Shown: positions 27,379 through 35,584, counted from the first letter of the stretch. The stretch: 64,000 nt of DNA from Dyadobacter crusticola DSM 16708 (GCF_000701505.1 NZ_JNJB01000007.1:85302-149301); one strand, 5' to 3'. Numbers and translations are program-made. The notes: generated by a model not told the origin, from the letters alone.

Positions 27379-27693
27379 TTACTTTTCAATATTGATGCTC
27401 ACATTAGGCAGCTCAATGTGAAGCTGCACTTTGGCTTTCAAGGCTGTGAACACGCGGATCAGTGTGTCGAGTGTCATGTTAGCCGCATTGTTTTCCAGCT
27501 TTGAAATTTGCGCTTTTTGTACACCGACAAGCTTTCCAAGCTCTTCCTGTGTAAGCTGCCTTTCAAGACGGGTATCCCTGATTGCTTTGCCAACCAGGTC
27601 TATTTGCAGGTTGTATTCGAACCTGTCCCGGGCTGGTGTCCCGATCTTGCCGATTAACTCGTCCTGTACTTCGTCAAGTGTGAAAGTTCTCAT
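27379..27693 (-). CDS. HigA-like XRE-family antitoxin
   Basis: 104 residues. The XRE helix-turn-helix occupies about 37-95: IRDTRLERQLTQEELGKLVG, then VQKAQISKLENNAANMTLDT. The N-terminal part (LDEVQDELIGKIGTPARD) is the usual extension in antitoxins of this group. It neutralises the toxin encoded 12 bases upstream and probably represses their shared promoter. Toxin-before-antitoxin order is the HigBA arrangement. Confidence 0.88.
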   Translation of the reverse strand: MRTFTLDEVQDELIGKIGTPARDRFEYNLQIDLVGKAIRDTRLERQLTQEELGKLVGVQKAQISKLENNAANMTLDTLIRVFTALKAKVQLHIELPNVSINIEK

Positions 27694-27705
27694 TTTTCAG
27701 AATGT

Positions 27706-28047
27706 TTATTGTTCATCAAAATACTTGCATCTTAGCTTTTGAGCTCTGCTAACTTCATTCTCAGGTACTTTGCTCTGCTTTTTGATAAATCCATGTGTCG
27801 CAATCACCATCGTGCGCTCCGACTTGGATTTGTCCCAAAATGCCAGAAGGCGATACTGTAAGCCCTGGTAAAGTGTCCGGAACTCCCAAATTTCGCTATT
27901 CAGCTTTTTGAATAGCTCTGGGTCATTCTTGGCTTGTGCTTTCCTGATATTATATAATATCTTCTCCGAATGCTTTTTGTCAAGCTCTTTCAAGAAAGTA
28001 AATGCCTCTTCGAGGAAAATTACCTCAAACAATTTTTCGACCATCAA
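27706..28047 (-). CDS. HigB-like toxin (RelE/ParE superfamily, Gp49-like)
   Basis: 113 residues from the first Met; MVEKLFEV one codon later is also possible. The chain shows the family pattern: a helical N-terminus (FTFLKELDKKHSEKILYNIR), then the beta sheet with EIWEFRTLYQGLQYRLLAFWD and MVIATHGFIKKQSKVPENEV, where basic residues form the RNA-cleaving surface. Homologues are ribosome-dependent mRNA interferases. The gene leads the two-gene operon, and an imperfect palindrome lies 20-37 bases upstream. The type II toxin-antitoxin assignment is well supported by sequence plus arrangement; activity is not tested. Confidence 0.87.
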   Translation of the reverse strand: MMVEKLFEVIFLEEAFTFLKELDKKHSEKILYNIRKAQAKNDPELFKKLNSEIWEFRTLYQGLQYRLLAFWDKSKSERTMVIATHGFIKKQSKVPENEVSRAQKLRCKYFDEQ

Positions 28048-28066
28048 ATTTACAGTTTAATTATTG

Positions 28067-28084
28067 GTTTCTATATAAGGAAAC
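28067..28084. promoter_or_regulatory. Candidate autoregulatory operator of the HigBA-like pair
   Basis: GTTTC (28067-28071) and GAAAC (28080-28084) flank TATATAAG, an inverted repeat just upstream of the toxin start. Its TATA-rich centre could hold the -7 region, which fits promoter occlusion by the antitoxin. The evidence is positional plus symmetry only. Confidence 0.4.
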
Positions 28085-28317
28085 ATTTTTATTTCAAATT
28101 TTTTTTCTTTACTGTTTAGACGTAGCATTGAACGTAAGGTAACTGTGGCAATCACTTTAATTTTTCGTCTTTGTTGTACCCGAATGGAGCTGTCGTTTTT
28201 GCGGATGATCTACATTGGTCTACGTTTCACTGCTGTATATCGACTGCGCACTTGCTCCTCTTCTGTCACTCGGCTTTTGCATTTACATTGTGCCCGCTAA
28301 CATTAACAGCATGCAAA

Positions 28318-28770
28318 ATGAACTCGAAAGAAATCGGCACAAAGTGGTATCCTGAGAACAAGCTTGTGGTCACGCAGGTCAGCGGCGATCTCGATGAATT
28401 TGAAATTGAGCAATGGGAGAGAGGTCTGAACGAAATATTCGAAGAGCTCAGAGATGGAGAGAGCTTCAAAATCCTGATCGACATGCACGGTTTCCAGGCA
28501 GCAGACACCGCAGCACACAAGCGTTTTCGCAATATTATCCCGCAGAAAATGGCGGAATTTGGCTGGAAAGTAGGTTATGTGAATTTATTTGAAGAAGAAG
28601 CCGACCGGATGATCCTGGCAAATTACCGGAACATCCAGTGCATTGGCGCAGCACATTGCCACCATGATGCAGGAAAAATGGAGCTTTATGAGCGACGTTT
28701 CAGCAGATATAACGAGCATTTTTTCACAGATAGGGAAGAAGCCCGAAAGTGGATCGAGCAAAGCTGCTGA
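28318..28770 (+). CDS. STAS/SpoIIAA-like protein
   Basis: 150 residues from the Met at 28318. The frame is open from 28171, but the extra 49 codons encode an unlikely Cys- and His-rich leader. The pattern WYPENKLVVTQVSGDLDEFEI, then FKILIDMHGFQAADTAAHKR and WKVGYVNLFEEEADRMIL, resembles the SpoIIAA-like STAS fold: a beta strand with a small-molecule or regulatory surface. No signal peptide, so it is cytoplasmic. A HCHHD cluster (about residue 117) is unusual and might bind metal. Function is unknown; it is a single gene, and the fold call is tentative. Confidence 0.65.
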   Translation: MNSKEIGTKWYPENKLVVTQVSGDLDEFEIEQWERGLNEIFEELRDGESFKILIDMHGFQAADTAAHKRFRNIIPQKMAEFGWKVGYVNLFEEEADRMILANYRNIQCIGAAHCHHDAGKMELYERRFSRYNEHFFTDREEARKWIEQSC

Positions 28771-28868
28771 CGGGGAAAAGCAGTTTTCTAATCTTTGATT
28801 CAAGTATAGAATCGGCAATGCGGTATTTTAAAGTCAGGACACATTTATAACTTTAAATTACCTCTTGA

Positions 28869-29336
28869 ATGAAAAGTGCTATCCCAGGAAGTTGGTTAGG
28901 CGGTTGCCTGGCTTTTTTGTTAATCACACTCCTAGTTCCACAATCAAGCATGGCGCAAAGCAAGGAAGAATCAGAAGTTGCAAAGGCAGTTGAGTCGTTA
29001 AAAACCCTGCTGGTTGAACCGAATCAGAAGGGACTTGAAGCAATTTCTTCCAAAGAGCTGAGTTACGGCCATTCAAATGGTTTGGTTGAAGATCAGAAAA
29101 CATTTGTAGAGTCGCTGATGAGCGGTAAGTACGATTTCGTAACAATGGACCTTACTGAGCAAACAATAAAGGTAGTCGGCAATGCAGCAATCGTGAGGCA
29201 TATTCTTACCGCAAAGACAAATGATGCCGGCAAAGGACCTGGTACTGCGAATATCAAAGTATTGCAGGTGTGGCAGAAAGAGGCGGGAGGCAAATGGGTT
29301 TTGATCGCCCGTCAGGCAGTGAAGATCGCTGTGTAA
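28869..29336 (+). CDS. Secreted NTF2-like (DUF4440) protein
   Basis: 155 residues with a signal peptide (LGGCLAFLLITLLVPQSSMAQ). The mature chain follows the NTF2-like/DUF4440 pattern: helices with LKTLLVEPNQKGLEAISSKE, a conserved LSYGHSNGLVEDQKTFVESL, then beta strands VGNAAIVRHILTA and VLQVWQKEAGGKWVLIARQA. Members form a cone-shaped pocket and include ketosteroid-isomerase-like enzymes and simple binding proteins. The location is periplasmic or secreted. Monocistronic, with a terminator 20 bases downstream. Confidence 0.88.
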   Translation: MKSAIPGSWLGGCLAFLLITLLVPQSSMAQSKEESEVAKAVESLKTLLVEPNQKGLEAISSKELSYGHSNGLVEDQKTFVESLMSGKYDFVTMDLTEQTIKVVGNAAIVRHILTAKTNDAGKGPGTANIKVLQVWQKEAGGKWVLIARQAVKIAV

Positions 29337-29357
29337 GATACCCGGCTTGGATATGAG

Positions 29358-29387
29358 AGCGGCAGGAGCAATCTTGCCGCTTTTTTA
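29358..29387 (+). terminator. Intrinsic terminator of the NTF2-like gene
   Basis: AGCGGCA (29358-29364) pairs with TGCCGCT (29375-29381), followed by a T-run to 29386. Confidence 0.85.
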
Positions 29388-29424
29388 TTTTAGTGGTGAA
29401 CTAAGGCTATTAATGTAAAAAAAT

Positions 29425-29800
29425 GGCGGTCATTTCTGACCGCCCGCAACCCACAACAAAGAGTGGCACAGTATTAATCTGCGATTACGTGATTGTAGTC
29501 CGGGACTAATCTAGGGTTTTCTTTCGAAACCTGTATTTGTGTTCAATCATCACATTATTCTGCGGAAAACAGCAATTATAAATGCTCGCTAAGTAACCTG
29601 AGGGCTACTTTTGCGGTTCGCCAGAAGCGACTCCTGTAATGTGATGAGCGAGGTTGCGCAGGCTAAGCTAATGCAATTTCAGGCAACGCCAAAATCTCCC
29701 TAGTAGAAAAAACCCCAGATTGTGTAACGAGTTTTCAGAAAGGTGTGCACCGGCGACCTCCGCGTGTATTTTCTTTCTGGTTCAATTTGGATGAATATCA
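29425..29800 (-). ncRNA. Candidate structured non-coding RNA (unidentified)
   Basis: The minus strand ends with a textbook terminator: GGCGGTCA and TGACCGCC around a tetraloop (29425-29444), followed on that strand by ATTTTTTT. No minus-strand gene lies upstream of it; the next gene, at 29855, is on the plus strand. The interval has no plausible frame but strong secondary structure: TCATCACATTA/TAATGTGATGA arms (29547-29557 and 29637-29647), a GTAGCC-CTCA-GGTTAC hairpin inside, and CCAC/GTGG next to the terminator. This is what an independent small RNA of roughly 350-400 nt would look like. The 5' end is a guess. I could not match it to tmRNA, RNase P, SRP or 6S RNA signatures. Confidence 0.45.
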
Positions 29801-29854
29801 GCATTTCACCAGCGTATGGCGAAATGGCACAATTTTGACGTAAAATAACTGTCT

Positions 29855-32092
29855 ATGGAAAATTTATCAGATAATGGTAGTGTAGGAAGATTGATCATTG
29901 TTGCATATCGGCTGCCTTTCAAGCTGGTCTGGGAAAACGATCAGCCACAGCTGTTCCAAAACTCGGGTGGACTCGTTTCCGCTGTTTTGTCCCTTGTGAA
30001 GGATACCGGGACTGTTGCATTTAATGCCAATGAAAAGATCCAGTGGGTCGGATTTTCGGAGAATACGCAGGAGGAGCTTGAAGGTCAGTCAATGGAGAAT
30101 GAGAACTTCCAGGCGCACCCGGTTTTCATCCCCGAAGAGATGAATGAGAATTATTATGAAGGTTTTTGCAACAACCTCATCTGGCCGCTCTGCCACTACT
30201 TCCCTTCACTTGCCCGCTTTGAAGATGCTTACTTTGAAGCTTATCAGCAGGCAAACCAGCTTTTCTTCGAGAAGCTCGATGAGATTATAAAGCCTGGTGA
30301 CGTGATATGGGTGCAGGATTATCAATTAATGCTGCTGCCTGACATGATCCGCGAAAAATATCCTTCCAACAAAGTCGGATTCTTTTTTCATATCCCATTT
30401 CCTTCCTATGAACTTTTCCGGCTGCTGCCAACAGGTTGGAGGAAGGCGATTGTGAATGGCATATTGGGAGCTGATGTGGTCGGGTTTCATACCAATGATT
30501 ATGTAGAATACTTCTTGAAAGCCGCCCGCCTGGTATCGGAGCACGGCAACAAGCTACACTACATAAATATGAGCAACCGGATCGTGAAAGTGGATTCGTT
30601 TCCGATAAGTATCGATTTCAACAAATTCAATGATGCTTACGACAAACCCGAGGTGGTGCAGGCCAGAGAAGATGCCCGTCAGTCCTTAAAAGAGAAAATC
30701 ATTTTTTCAGTGGACAGGCTTGATTATTCAAAGGGAATAATCCACCGTCTACGCGGCTATCAACGATTTTTGGAAAGGTATCCTGAGTGGCACGAGAAAG
30801 TATCTTTCGCGATGGTGGTGGTACCGTCCCGCGACACGATTGAGCAATATCAGCAGATGAAGTCAGACATTGATCAGACTGTCGGGAAGATCAATGCGGA
30901 TTTCGGGAGTATCTCCTGGCAGCCCATTATTTATCAGTACCGTTCCATGCCTTACGACGAGCTTGTTGGTATGTACACTGCAAGTGATGTAGCGCTGATC
31001 ACACCGGTACGCGACGGAATGAACCTGGTTTGCAAAGAGTATGTAGCCAGCCGGAAAGATCGCAAAGGAGTATTAATACTCAGCGAAATGGCGGGCGCGG
31101 CTGCGGAACTTGGTGAAGCTTTGATCATCAATCCGCTCGACAGGCAGGATATTGCCGATGCGATCAAGGCTGCATTTGAAATGCCGGAAGAAGAACAGAT
31201 TAAGAGAATGGACGCAATGCGTGAGCGCATCAGGGATTATGATGTGTTTGCGTGGACAAATGACTTTTTTACTCAAATGACAATGCTGGAACAAGAACAC
31301 GAAAGACTAAAACAGACCTTTCTGACCGACAACGGGATTAATGCAATCAGGCTTGCTTATCAGAAAGCTTCGAACCGGATCCTTTTCTTCGATTATGATG
31401 GTACGCTGGCACCAATTGTGCCTGATCCTGCAAAAGCGATTATTTCACAGGATGTCAAAAGGCTGATTGGCGAAATTGCTCATCGAGACACCGTTGTCAT
31501 CGTGAGCGGAAGAGACAAATTCTTCCTCGACAAACTTTTCAGCGATCTTCCGGTACACATGATCGCTGAGCATGGTGCTTTGATCAAATTGAAAGGGGAG
31601 GAGAACTGGACATTGAACGAGAGTTATGAAGAAGGTTGGAAGGATAATATCCGCCCGATCATGGATATGTACGCCAAAAGATGCCCGGGTGCATTTGTCG
31701 AAGAAAAAGAGACATCACTCGCCTGGCATTATCGCACAGCTGACGACCGCGAATACGCGACGCGACGTGCTCAGGAGTTACTCTGGCAATTGAAAAACTA
31801 CATTCAGCCGGAAATGAACTTGCAGGTAATTGACGGAAACAAGGTTGTGGAAGTTAAGAAAACCGCATTCAACAAGGGAACTGCGACAAGGATGTTTGTA
31901 GAAAACGGTAGCTACGACTTCGTTCTGGCGATCGGGGATGATACTACGGACGAAGATATGTTCGAAGCGCTGCCGGAAACTTCTTACACTATCAAGATCG
32001 GAGACGATCTGTCTGCTGCCCGTAATCACATCAAGAGTCAGGAGGAGGTATTCTATTTCCTGAATTTCATGGTATCCTCCGCAGGAGAGTAG
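29855..32092 (+). CDS. Bifunctional trehalose-6-phosphate synthase/phosphatase
   Basis: 745 residues, a fusion of OtsA-like (about 1-475) and OtsB-like (about 490-740) parts. The GT20 synthase has NSGGLVSAVLSLV near the start, IWVQDYQLMLLPDMIRE, FHIPFPSYELFRLLP and the C-terminal VRDGMNLVCKEYVASR, which bind glucose 6-phosphate and the nucleotide sugar. The HAD phosphatase begins FFDYDGTLAPI (Asp513 nucleophile, Asp515) and ends with GDDTTDEDMF. Together they make trehalose from UDP-glucose and glucose 6-phosphate in the cytoplasm, for osmotic and desiccation protection. All key residues appear intact. Monocistronic, with a strong terminator. Confidence 0.95.
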   Translation: MENLSDNGSVGRLIIVAYRLPFKLVWENDQPQLFQNSGGLVSAVLSLVKDTGTVAFNANEKIQWVGFSENTQEELEGQSMENENFQAHPVFIPEEMNENYYEGFCNNLIWPLCHYFPSLARFEDAYFEAYQQANQLFFEKLDEIIKPGDVIWVQDYQLMLLPDMIREKYPSNKVGFFFHIPFPSYELFRLLPTGWRKAIVNGILGADVVGFHTNDYVEYFLKAARLVSEHGNKLHYINMSNRIVKVDSFPISIDFNKFNDAYDKPEVVQAREDARQSLKEKIIFSVDRLDYSKGIIHRLRGYQRFLERYPEWHEKVSFAMVVVPSRDTIEQYQQMKSDIDQTVGKINADFGSISWQPIIYQYRSMPYDELVGMYTASDVALITPVRDGMNLVCKEYVASRKDRKGVLILSEMAGAAAELGEALIINPLDRQDIADAIKAAFEMPEEEQIKRMDAMRERIRDYDVFAWTNDFFTQMTMLEQEHERLKQTFLTDNGINAIRLAYQKASNRILFFDYDGTLAPIVPDPAKAIISQDVKRLIGEIAHRDTVVIVSGRDKFFLDKLFSDLPVHMIAEHGALIKLKGEENWTLNESYEEGWKDNIRPIMDMYAKRCPGAFVEEKETSLAWHYRTADDREYATRRAQELLWQLKNYIQPEMNLQVIDGNKVVEVKKTAFNKGTATRMFVENGSYDFVLAIGDDTTDEDMFEALPETSYTIKIGDDLSAARNHIKSQEEVFYFLNFMVSSAGE

Positions 32093-32111
32093 TGCGGATT
32101 ACCTGTAACGA

Positions 32112-32147
32112 AAAGAGGCTCAGCGTGAATGCTGAGCCTCTTTCGGT
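32112..32147. terminator. Intrinsic terminator after the trehalose gene
   Basis: AAAGAGGCTCAGC (32112-32124) and GCTGAGCCTCTTT (32131-32143) form a perfect 13-base stem with a 6-base loop. It lies between the convergent trehalose gene and the small minus-strand gene. Confidence 0.9.
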
Positions 32148-32148
32148 T

Positions 32149-32457
32149 TTAAGCGGCGACAAGTTCGCCGCCCGCATCCAGGTTTTCAAGTTTGATGAAG
32201 TGGCAAATGTACCCTGCAGATCTTAATGCAGCCTGTATTACTTTGAAATCCGATAGCTCAGACGTAAGCGTCAGCATTAAGTCCTGAAAATCGTAAGCCC
32301 AATGTTTCACATTCAATTGTTTCAAGCAATCGTGGAGGCGTTGAAATGACTTGTTGTTCTGGATTCGCGTTCTAAACGAGATCTTATATGTGTTATTCAT
32401 TCTGGCTAATTTTAAGGTCTGTTGATATTCATCTTTCATGTCAGGTTCATGAATCAA
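32149..32457 (-). CDS. Small protein of unknown function
   Basis: 102 residues, or 83 if the Met at 32400 (MNNTYKISFRTRIQNN) is the start. The shorter form begins directly with a beta strand and gives a beta-alpha-beta pattern: YKISFRTRIQ, SFQRLHDCLKQL, WAYDFQDLMLTLTSEL, FKVIQAALRSAGY. This resembles small ferredoxin-like folds that are often found as metal-associated or regulatory domains, but the CxxC of heavy-metal domains is absent. Cytoplasmic, monocistronic. No function can be assigned. Confidence 0.6.
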   Translation of the reverse strand: MIHEPDMKDEYQQTLKLARMNNTYKISFRTRIQNNKSFQRLHDCLKQLNVKHWAYDFQDLMLTLTSELSDFKVIQAALRSAGYICHFIKLENLDAGGELVAA

Positions 32458-32523
32458 AGATCCTGATTATTTATAATACTTCCAAATAAGAGCATTCGTT
32501 TTTAAGGTTTATACCTAAACAAA

Positions 32524-32561
32524 AAAGCTTCGCAATCCGTGAGGCGAAATTGCGAAGCTTT
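32524..32561 (-). terminator. Terminator of the D-amino-acid operon
   Basis: AAAGCTTCGCAAT (32524-32536) and ATTGCGAAGCTTT (32549-32561) form a 13-base stem. On the minus strand it is followed by TTTTTTG, and it lies about 65 bases after the dipeptidase stop. Confidence 0.88.
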
Positions 32562-32627
32562 ATTGAAAAAGGTTTTATTATATTATTAAGAAAATATTAG
32601 ATTTTCCATCAATATCTTCATATCAAG

Positions 32628-33704
32628 CTATCTTTTGGGCCAGGCAACCCGAAGGAATTCAACCCAGTTCTTCCACATAATTCTTTCAATGTCTTCATCA
32701 GAATAGCCGCGCGAAGCGAGCAGGGGTGCAATCGTTTGCAGGTCGGCTATGGAGTCCAGGTCACCGGGCGACTGCTCTTTTCCGTAAGCACCGTCAAGGT
32801 CGGACCCGATGCCAACGTGATTTGCATTCCCGGCTATTTGACAAATATGATCAATGTGTTGCACGACATGCTCGATTTTCAGTCCGGTATTCTCGGGCGT
32901 TGATTTGCCTCTTACCCAGCCGGGAATCATCATCCATGCATCAAACGCCATTCCGATCACCGCACCTCGCTCGATCAGCGCCTTTATCATTTCGTCAGAA
33001 AACTGTCGGTTGTGCGGCGTAATTGCGCGTACCAGATTGTGGCTCGCCCAAACCGGCCCTTTATAGATCGCAAGCGCTTCCCAGAATGCTGTATCACATA
33101 AGTGGGTAGCGTCGAGGATCATGTTGAGCTTGTCCATTTCAGTTAACAGATCCTTGCCTTTTTGCGACAGCGGTGCATCAGAATCAGTGCCATAAGCATA
33201 CACGCCAGGCCCATAATGCGCCGGGCCGATTGCACGTAGCCCGTAACCGTAGGCAGTTTCCAGATTTTTAAGACTGATCAAAGAATCTGCGCCTTCAAGG
33301 CTAAGTATGTAGCCAATCGGGAGATTTTCGGTGGAAGCTGCATTCTGCCAGAGGGACAAATGAGCTGTAAGTTGCTCGAAATTGGTGACCTGAAACATTT
33401 CACCCGCTTCTTCCATTGCTTTGTACCACGCAATCTGCGCCTGACTTTGCGCCCAGGCCTGCGCCTGAGAGTGCCAGCCGGGTATCTGGCTGTCGGGCTT
33501 CACGAAACGGGCAATTTGAGTAGCTACGCAAATCCCGATGTTGCCCTTCCGCATTTCGGGAAGACTAACTACACCTTTACCCCGGTCAGGTTTGTCGGAA
33601 AGGTTTTTTTCCCGTTCTCTGATCGCATAAAGATCTTGTGTCAAATCCCGGTTCCATTCCACCGCGTTCATGGACAGATCGAGGTGGGCGTCAAATAAAA
33701 ACAT
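32628..33704 (-). CDS. Membrane dipeptidase family (peptidase M19)
   Basis: 358 residues. Metal-binding motifs of M19 dipeptidases appear in order: FDAHLDLSM at the N-terminus, ILSLEGADSL with the bridging Glu near residue 130, DATHLCDTAFW and WASHNLVRAI with the His residues, and IGSDLDGAYG near the C-terminus. These zinc enzymes cleave dipeptides, often with a C-terminal D-residue, or act on related amides. No signal peptide is visible, so it is likely cytoplasmic. It is the last gene of the minus-strand run GntP, RidA, PLP enzyme, dipeptidase, which suggests feeding on D-amino-acid-containing dipeptides. Spacing to the PLP enzyme is 10 bases. Confidence 0.92.
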   Translation of the reverse strand: MFLFDAHLDLSMNAVEWNRDLTQDLYAIREREKNLSDKPDRGKGVVSLPEMRKGNIGICVATQIARFVKPDSQIPGWHSQAQAWAQSQAQIAWYKAMEEAGEMFQVTNFEQLTAHLSLWQNAASTENLPIGYILSLEGADSLISLKNLETAYGYGLRAIGPAHYGPGVYAYGTDSDAPLSQKGKDLLTEMDKLNMILDATHLCDTAFWEALAIYKGPVWASHNLVRAITPHNRQFSDEMIKALIERGAVIGMAFDAWMMIPGWVRGKSTPENTGLKIEHVVQHIDHICQIAGNANHVGIGSDLDGAYGKEQSPGDLDSIADLQTIAPLLASRGYSDEDIERIMWKNWVEFLRVAWPKR

Positions 33705-33714
33705 ACACTTTGAT

Positions 33715-34824
33715 TTAAATAGTTAACCTCCGGTTGCGCGCGGCAATTTTCCATTCGCCTTTGACCGCGCCGTTTTCTACAATCGTAGCAAATTCGTGTA
33801 AAGCTACTGTGGGACAAACGTGATAAGGCACTGCATAGAATACATCCCCGATACTCACTGACTCCCAAACCTCGTTATTAACCTGCAACACGCCATGTTC
33901 TTCGCTCTGGCTGAGCAACGTGTATCCACTCAGGTTCAGAATGCGCAGGCGGCTTTCGATCGGATTTTCTGCTGCTATCGCTTTGTGTCCCAGGTCGATG
34001 GTAACAATACCAGCAGTAGGTTTTGACACGACGCGGGTCAGTATCAATGCAGCATGCTCAAATGGCTGGCCGTCGAACCTGTCTCCATATCCCCAATCCC
34101 AGAGTACATTGGTGCCTGGACTGAGATATACATTTTCGCGCATTGCATGAACGGTAAGAGAAGGAGAGCCGCCGGCTATGATCATCGGATCACGTCCGAT
34201 ATCATTTTTTACAAGGTCTATTAATGGTAATACCTGATTGAATGCAGTATCCGCCGCTATTTTACGCTCCGAGAACTCTGGATTACGGATATGTCCGTCA
34301 TAAACATGCAATCCGCTCATTTCCAGATGCGACATGCTGGCCAGGTACCGGTATAGGGAGAGCAGTGTACCATCAATCGGATGACCGGAACGGTTCATTC
34401 CATTATTAACATCGATGAATACACTTGCTTTCAAACCGCGATCCAATGCAGCTTCATTTAGCTGGCTGGCGGACTTTTCATTATCTACGAGAGATGAAAA
34501 CACCACATAAGGAAATGCTTCCTTTAATTTGAACAAACGGTTAATATTCGGGCCTACCATCTGGTAAGAGAGCAGGATCCATTTTGCACCTGCATTCGCC
34601 AGCATTTCAGCTTCGGCAATCGTCGCGCATTTGAACTTGCTGATTCCATGTTCAAGCTGTATGGCAACAATCTCCGCGCACTTATGTGTTTTTACATGAG
34701 GAACAAGCCGCTCAGCACTTCCCGCAATACTGATCATTCCACGAATGTTATTACGTATCCGATCCTCATAAAACAGCAAAGAAGGAGAGATAACTGAATC
34801 AGGATTATTTAGTTGGTACCACAT
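33715..34824 (-). CDS. D-threonine aldolase/D-serine dehydratase-like PLP enzyme
   Basis: 369 residues. The N-terminal alanine-racemase-like TIM barrel carries PHVKTHKC with the PLP-binding Lys45, ATIAEAEMLANAGAKWILLSY, and FIDVNNGMNRSGH. The C-terminal DSD1-type domain has AIAAENPIESRLRIL and, near the end, FYAVPYHVCPTVALHEFATI, whose His and Cys are the usual metal ligands of this fold. The family splits D-threonine or dehydrates D-serine. A dehydratase would release an enamine, which would explain the RidA gene next to it. Which reaction applies cannot be set from sequence alone. Confidence 0.88.
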   Translation of the reverse strand: MWYQLNNPDSVISPSLLFYEDRIRNNIRGMISIAGSAERLVPHVKTHKCAEIVAIQLEHGISKFKCATIAEAEMLANAGAKWILLSYQMVGPNINRLFKLKEAFPYVVFSSLVDNEKSASQLNEAALDRGLKASVFIDVNNGMNRSGHPIDGTLLSLYRYLASMSHLEMSGLHVYDGHIRNPEFSERKIAADTAFNQVLPLIDLVKNDIGRDPMIIAGGSPSLTVHAMRENVYLSPGTNVLWDWGYGDRFDGQPFEHAALILTRVVSKPTAGIVTIDLGHKAIAAENPIESRLRILNLSGYTLLSQSEEHGVLQVNNEVWESVSIGDVFYAVPYHVCPTVALHEFATIVENGAVKGEWKIAARNRRLTI

Positions 34825-34837
34825 TTTGTCAATGATC

Positions 34838-35093
34838 GAATGATTGAATGGATGAATTTCGAATGAGTGAATGAGTGAATTGTGAATGAGCTGCCGCGGA
34901 AAGGTGAATTGTGAATTAGTGAGTTGTGAATTGGTGAATGAAACTAAAAGATCGATTAAGTAGAAAGTCTAGATATAATGTCGATTCTGCCACCTGGGTA
35001 AACTTCAAATATTCAATTATTCAAAATTGAATTCAGTCACTCGCTCATTCACTAATTCACTAATTATTCAGTCATTCAATCATTCACTCATTC
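34838..35093. repeat. Octamer-repeat inverted element between ridA and the PLP-enzyme gene
   Basis: Left arm 34838-34890: GAATGATT, GAATGGAT, GAATTTC, then GAATGAGT twice, GAATTGT and GAATGAG, joined head to tail. Right arm 35043-35093 carries the complement: GCTCATTC, ACTAATTC, an 11-mer, AGTCATTC, AATCATTC, ACTCATTC, with looser copies back to about 35010. The core between them is unique. On the transcribed minus strand the GAATGAGT-type arm comes first, about 10 bases after the ridA stop. The arms can pair into a long imperfect RNA hairpin. The same unit family occurs at 49896-50365. Confidence 0.85.
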
Positions 35094-35104
35094 AAAATTA
35101 ACTC

Positions 35105-35584
35105 TCACTTTTCTTCAAGTTCAAACATCGCCTCGATTTCTACTGGGATGTTGTCAGGGAGGCTGCCCATTCCTACGGCGCTTCTTACGCCTATGCCGTT
35201 TTCTTCGCCCCAGATCTTCGCGAAGAGCTCACTTGCGCCGTTGATGATAAATGGATGCTTTTCGAAGTCAGAAGTGCAGTTTACCATCCCAAGAACCTTT
35301 ACCACCCGCTTCACACGATTTAAGCTGCCCAGATTTGCCTTTAATGTTGAGAGGATAGTAAGTCCGACCTGGCGTGCCGCTAGCTTGCCCTGGTCCTGGT
35401 CCATGTCACTGCCGATTCTGCCGATGATCAATTTGGCATCGTCTTGCACAGGTCCGTGTCCGGAAACGTAAACCCAACGTTTGTCAACGATAACCATTGG
35501 TTTGTAAACGCCAAGTGGCTTGGGAGCAGGAGGAAGAGTGAGTCCGAGTGCGGCAAAATTTGATTCAGGTGTATTTTCCATCAT
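35105..35584 (-). CDS. RidA family protein
   Basis: 160 residues from the double Met at 35584/35581. The frame is open back to 35647, but that extension (FPFASANGE) is encoded by one of the CCGTTCG hairpins and is not family-like. The chain has the YjgF/RidA pattern: WVYVSGHGPVQDDAKLIIGRIG, ARQVGLTILSTLKANLGSLNRVKRVVKVL and the end RSAVGMGSLPDNIPVEIEAMFEL. RidA hydrolyses reactive enamines and imines made by PLP enzymes. Its place between the GntP permease and the PLP enzyme in one operon supports that role. Cytoplasmic trimer by family. Confidence 0.92.
   Translation of the reverse strand: MMENTPESNFAALGLTLPPAPKPLGVYKPMVIVDKRWVYVSGHGPVQDDAKLIIGRIGSDMDQDQGKLAARQVGLTILSTLKANLGSLNRVKRVVKVLGMVNCTSDFEKHPFIINGASELFAKIWGEENGIGVRSAVGMGSLPDNIPVEIEAMFELEEK

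Larger units (their letters stand above)
29337..29854. other. 518-base gene-free interval
   Basis: Contains, in order, the plus-strand terminator of the NTF2-like gene, the minus-strand terminator and structured region described as a candidate ncRNA, and at 29780-29854 the leader of the trehalose gene. No protein-coding frame is convincing on either strand. Confidence 0.6.

Noticed and set aside
28171..28317. Longer start of the STAS-like protein
   Set aside because: It adds a Cys/His-rich leader with no family character; ATG at 28318 begins the folded domain.
29425..29800. tmRNA, RNase P RNA, 6S or cobalamin riboswitch
   Set aside because: I looked for the tRNA-like ends and tag codons of tmRNA, the RNase P core and the cobalamin-box core and found none. 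It was left as an unassigned RNA candidate.
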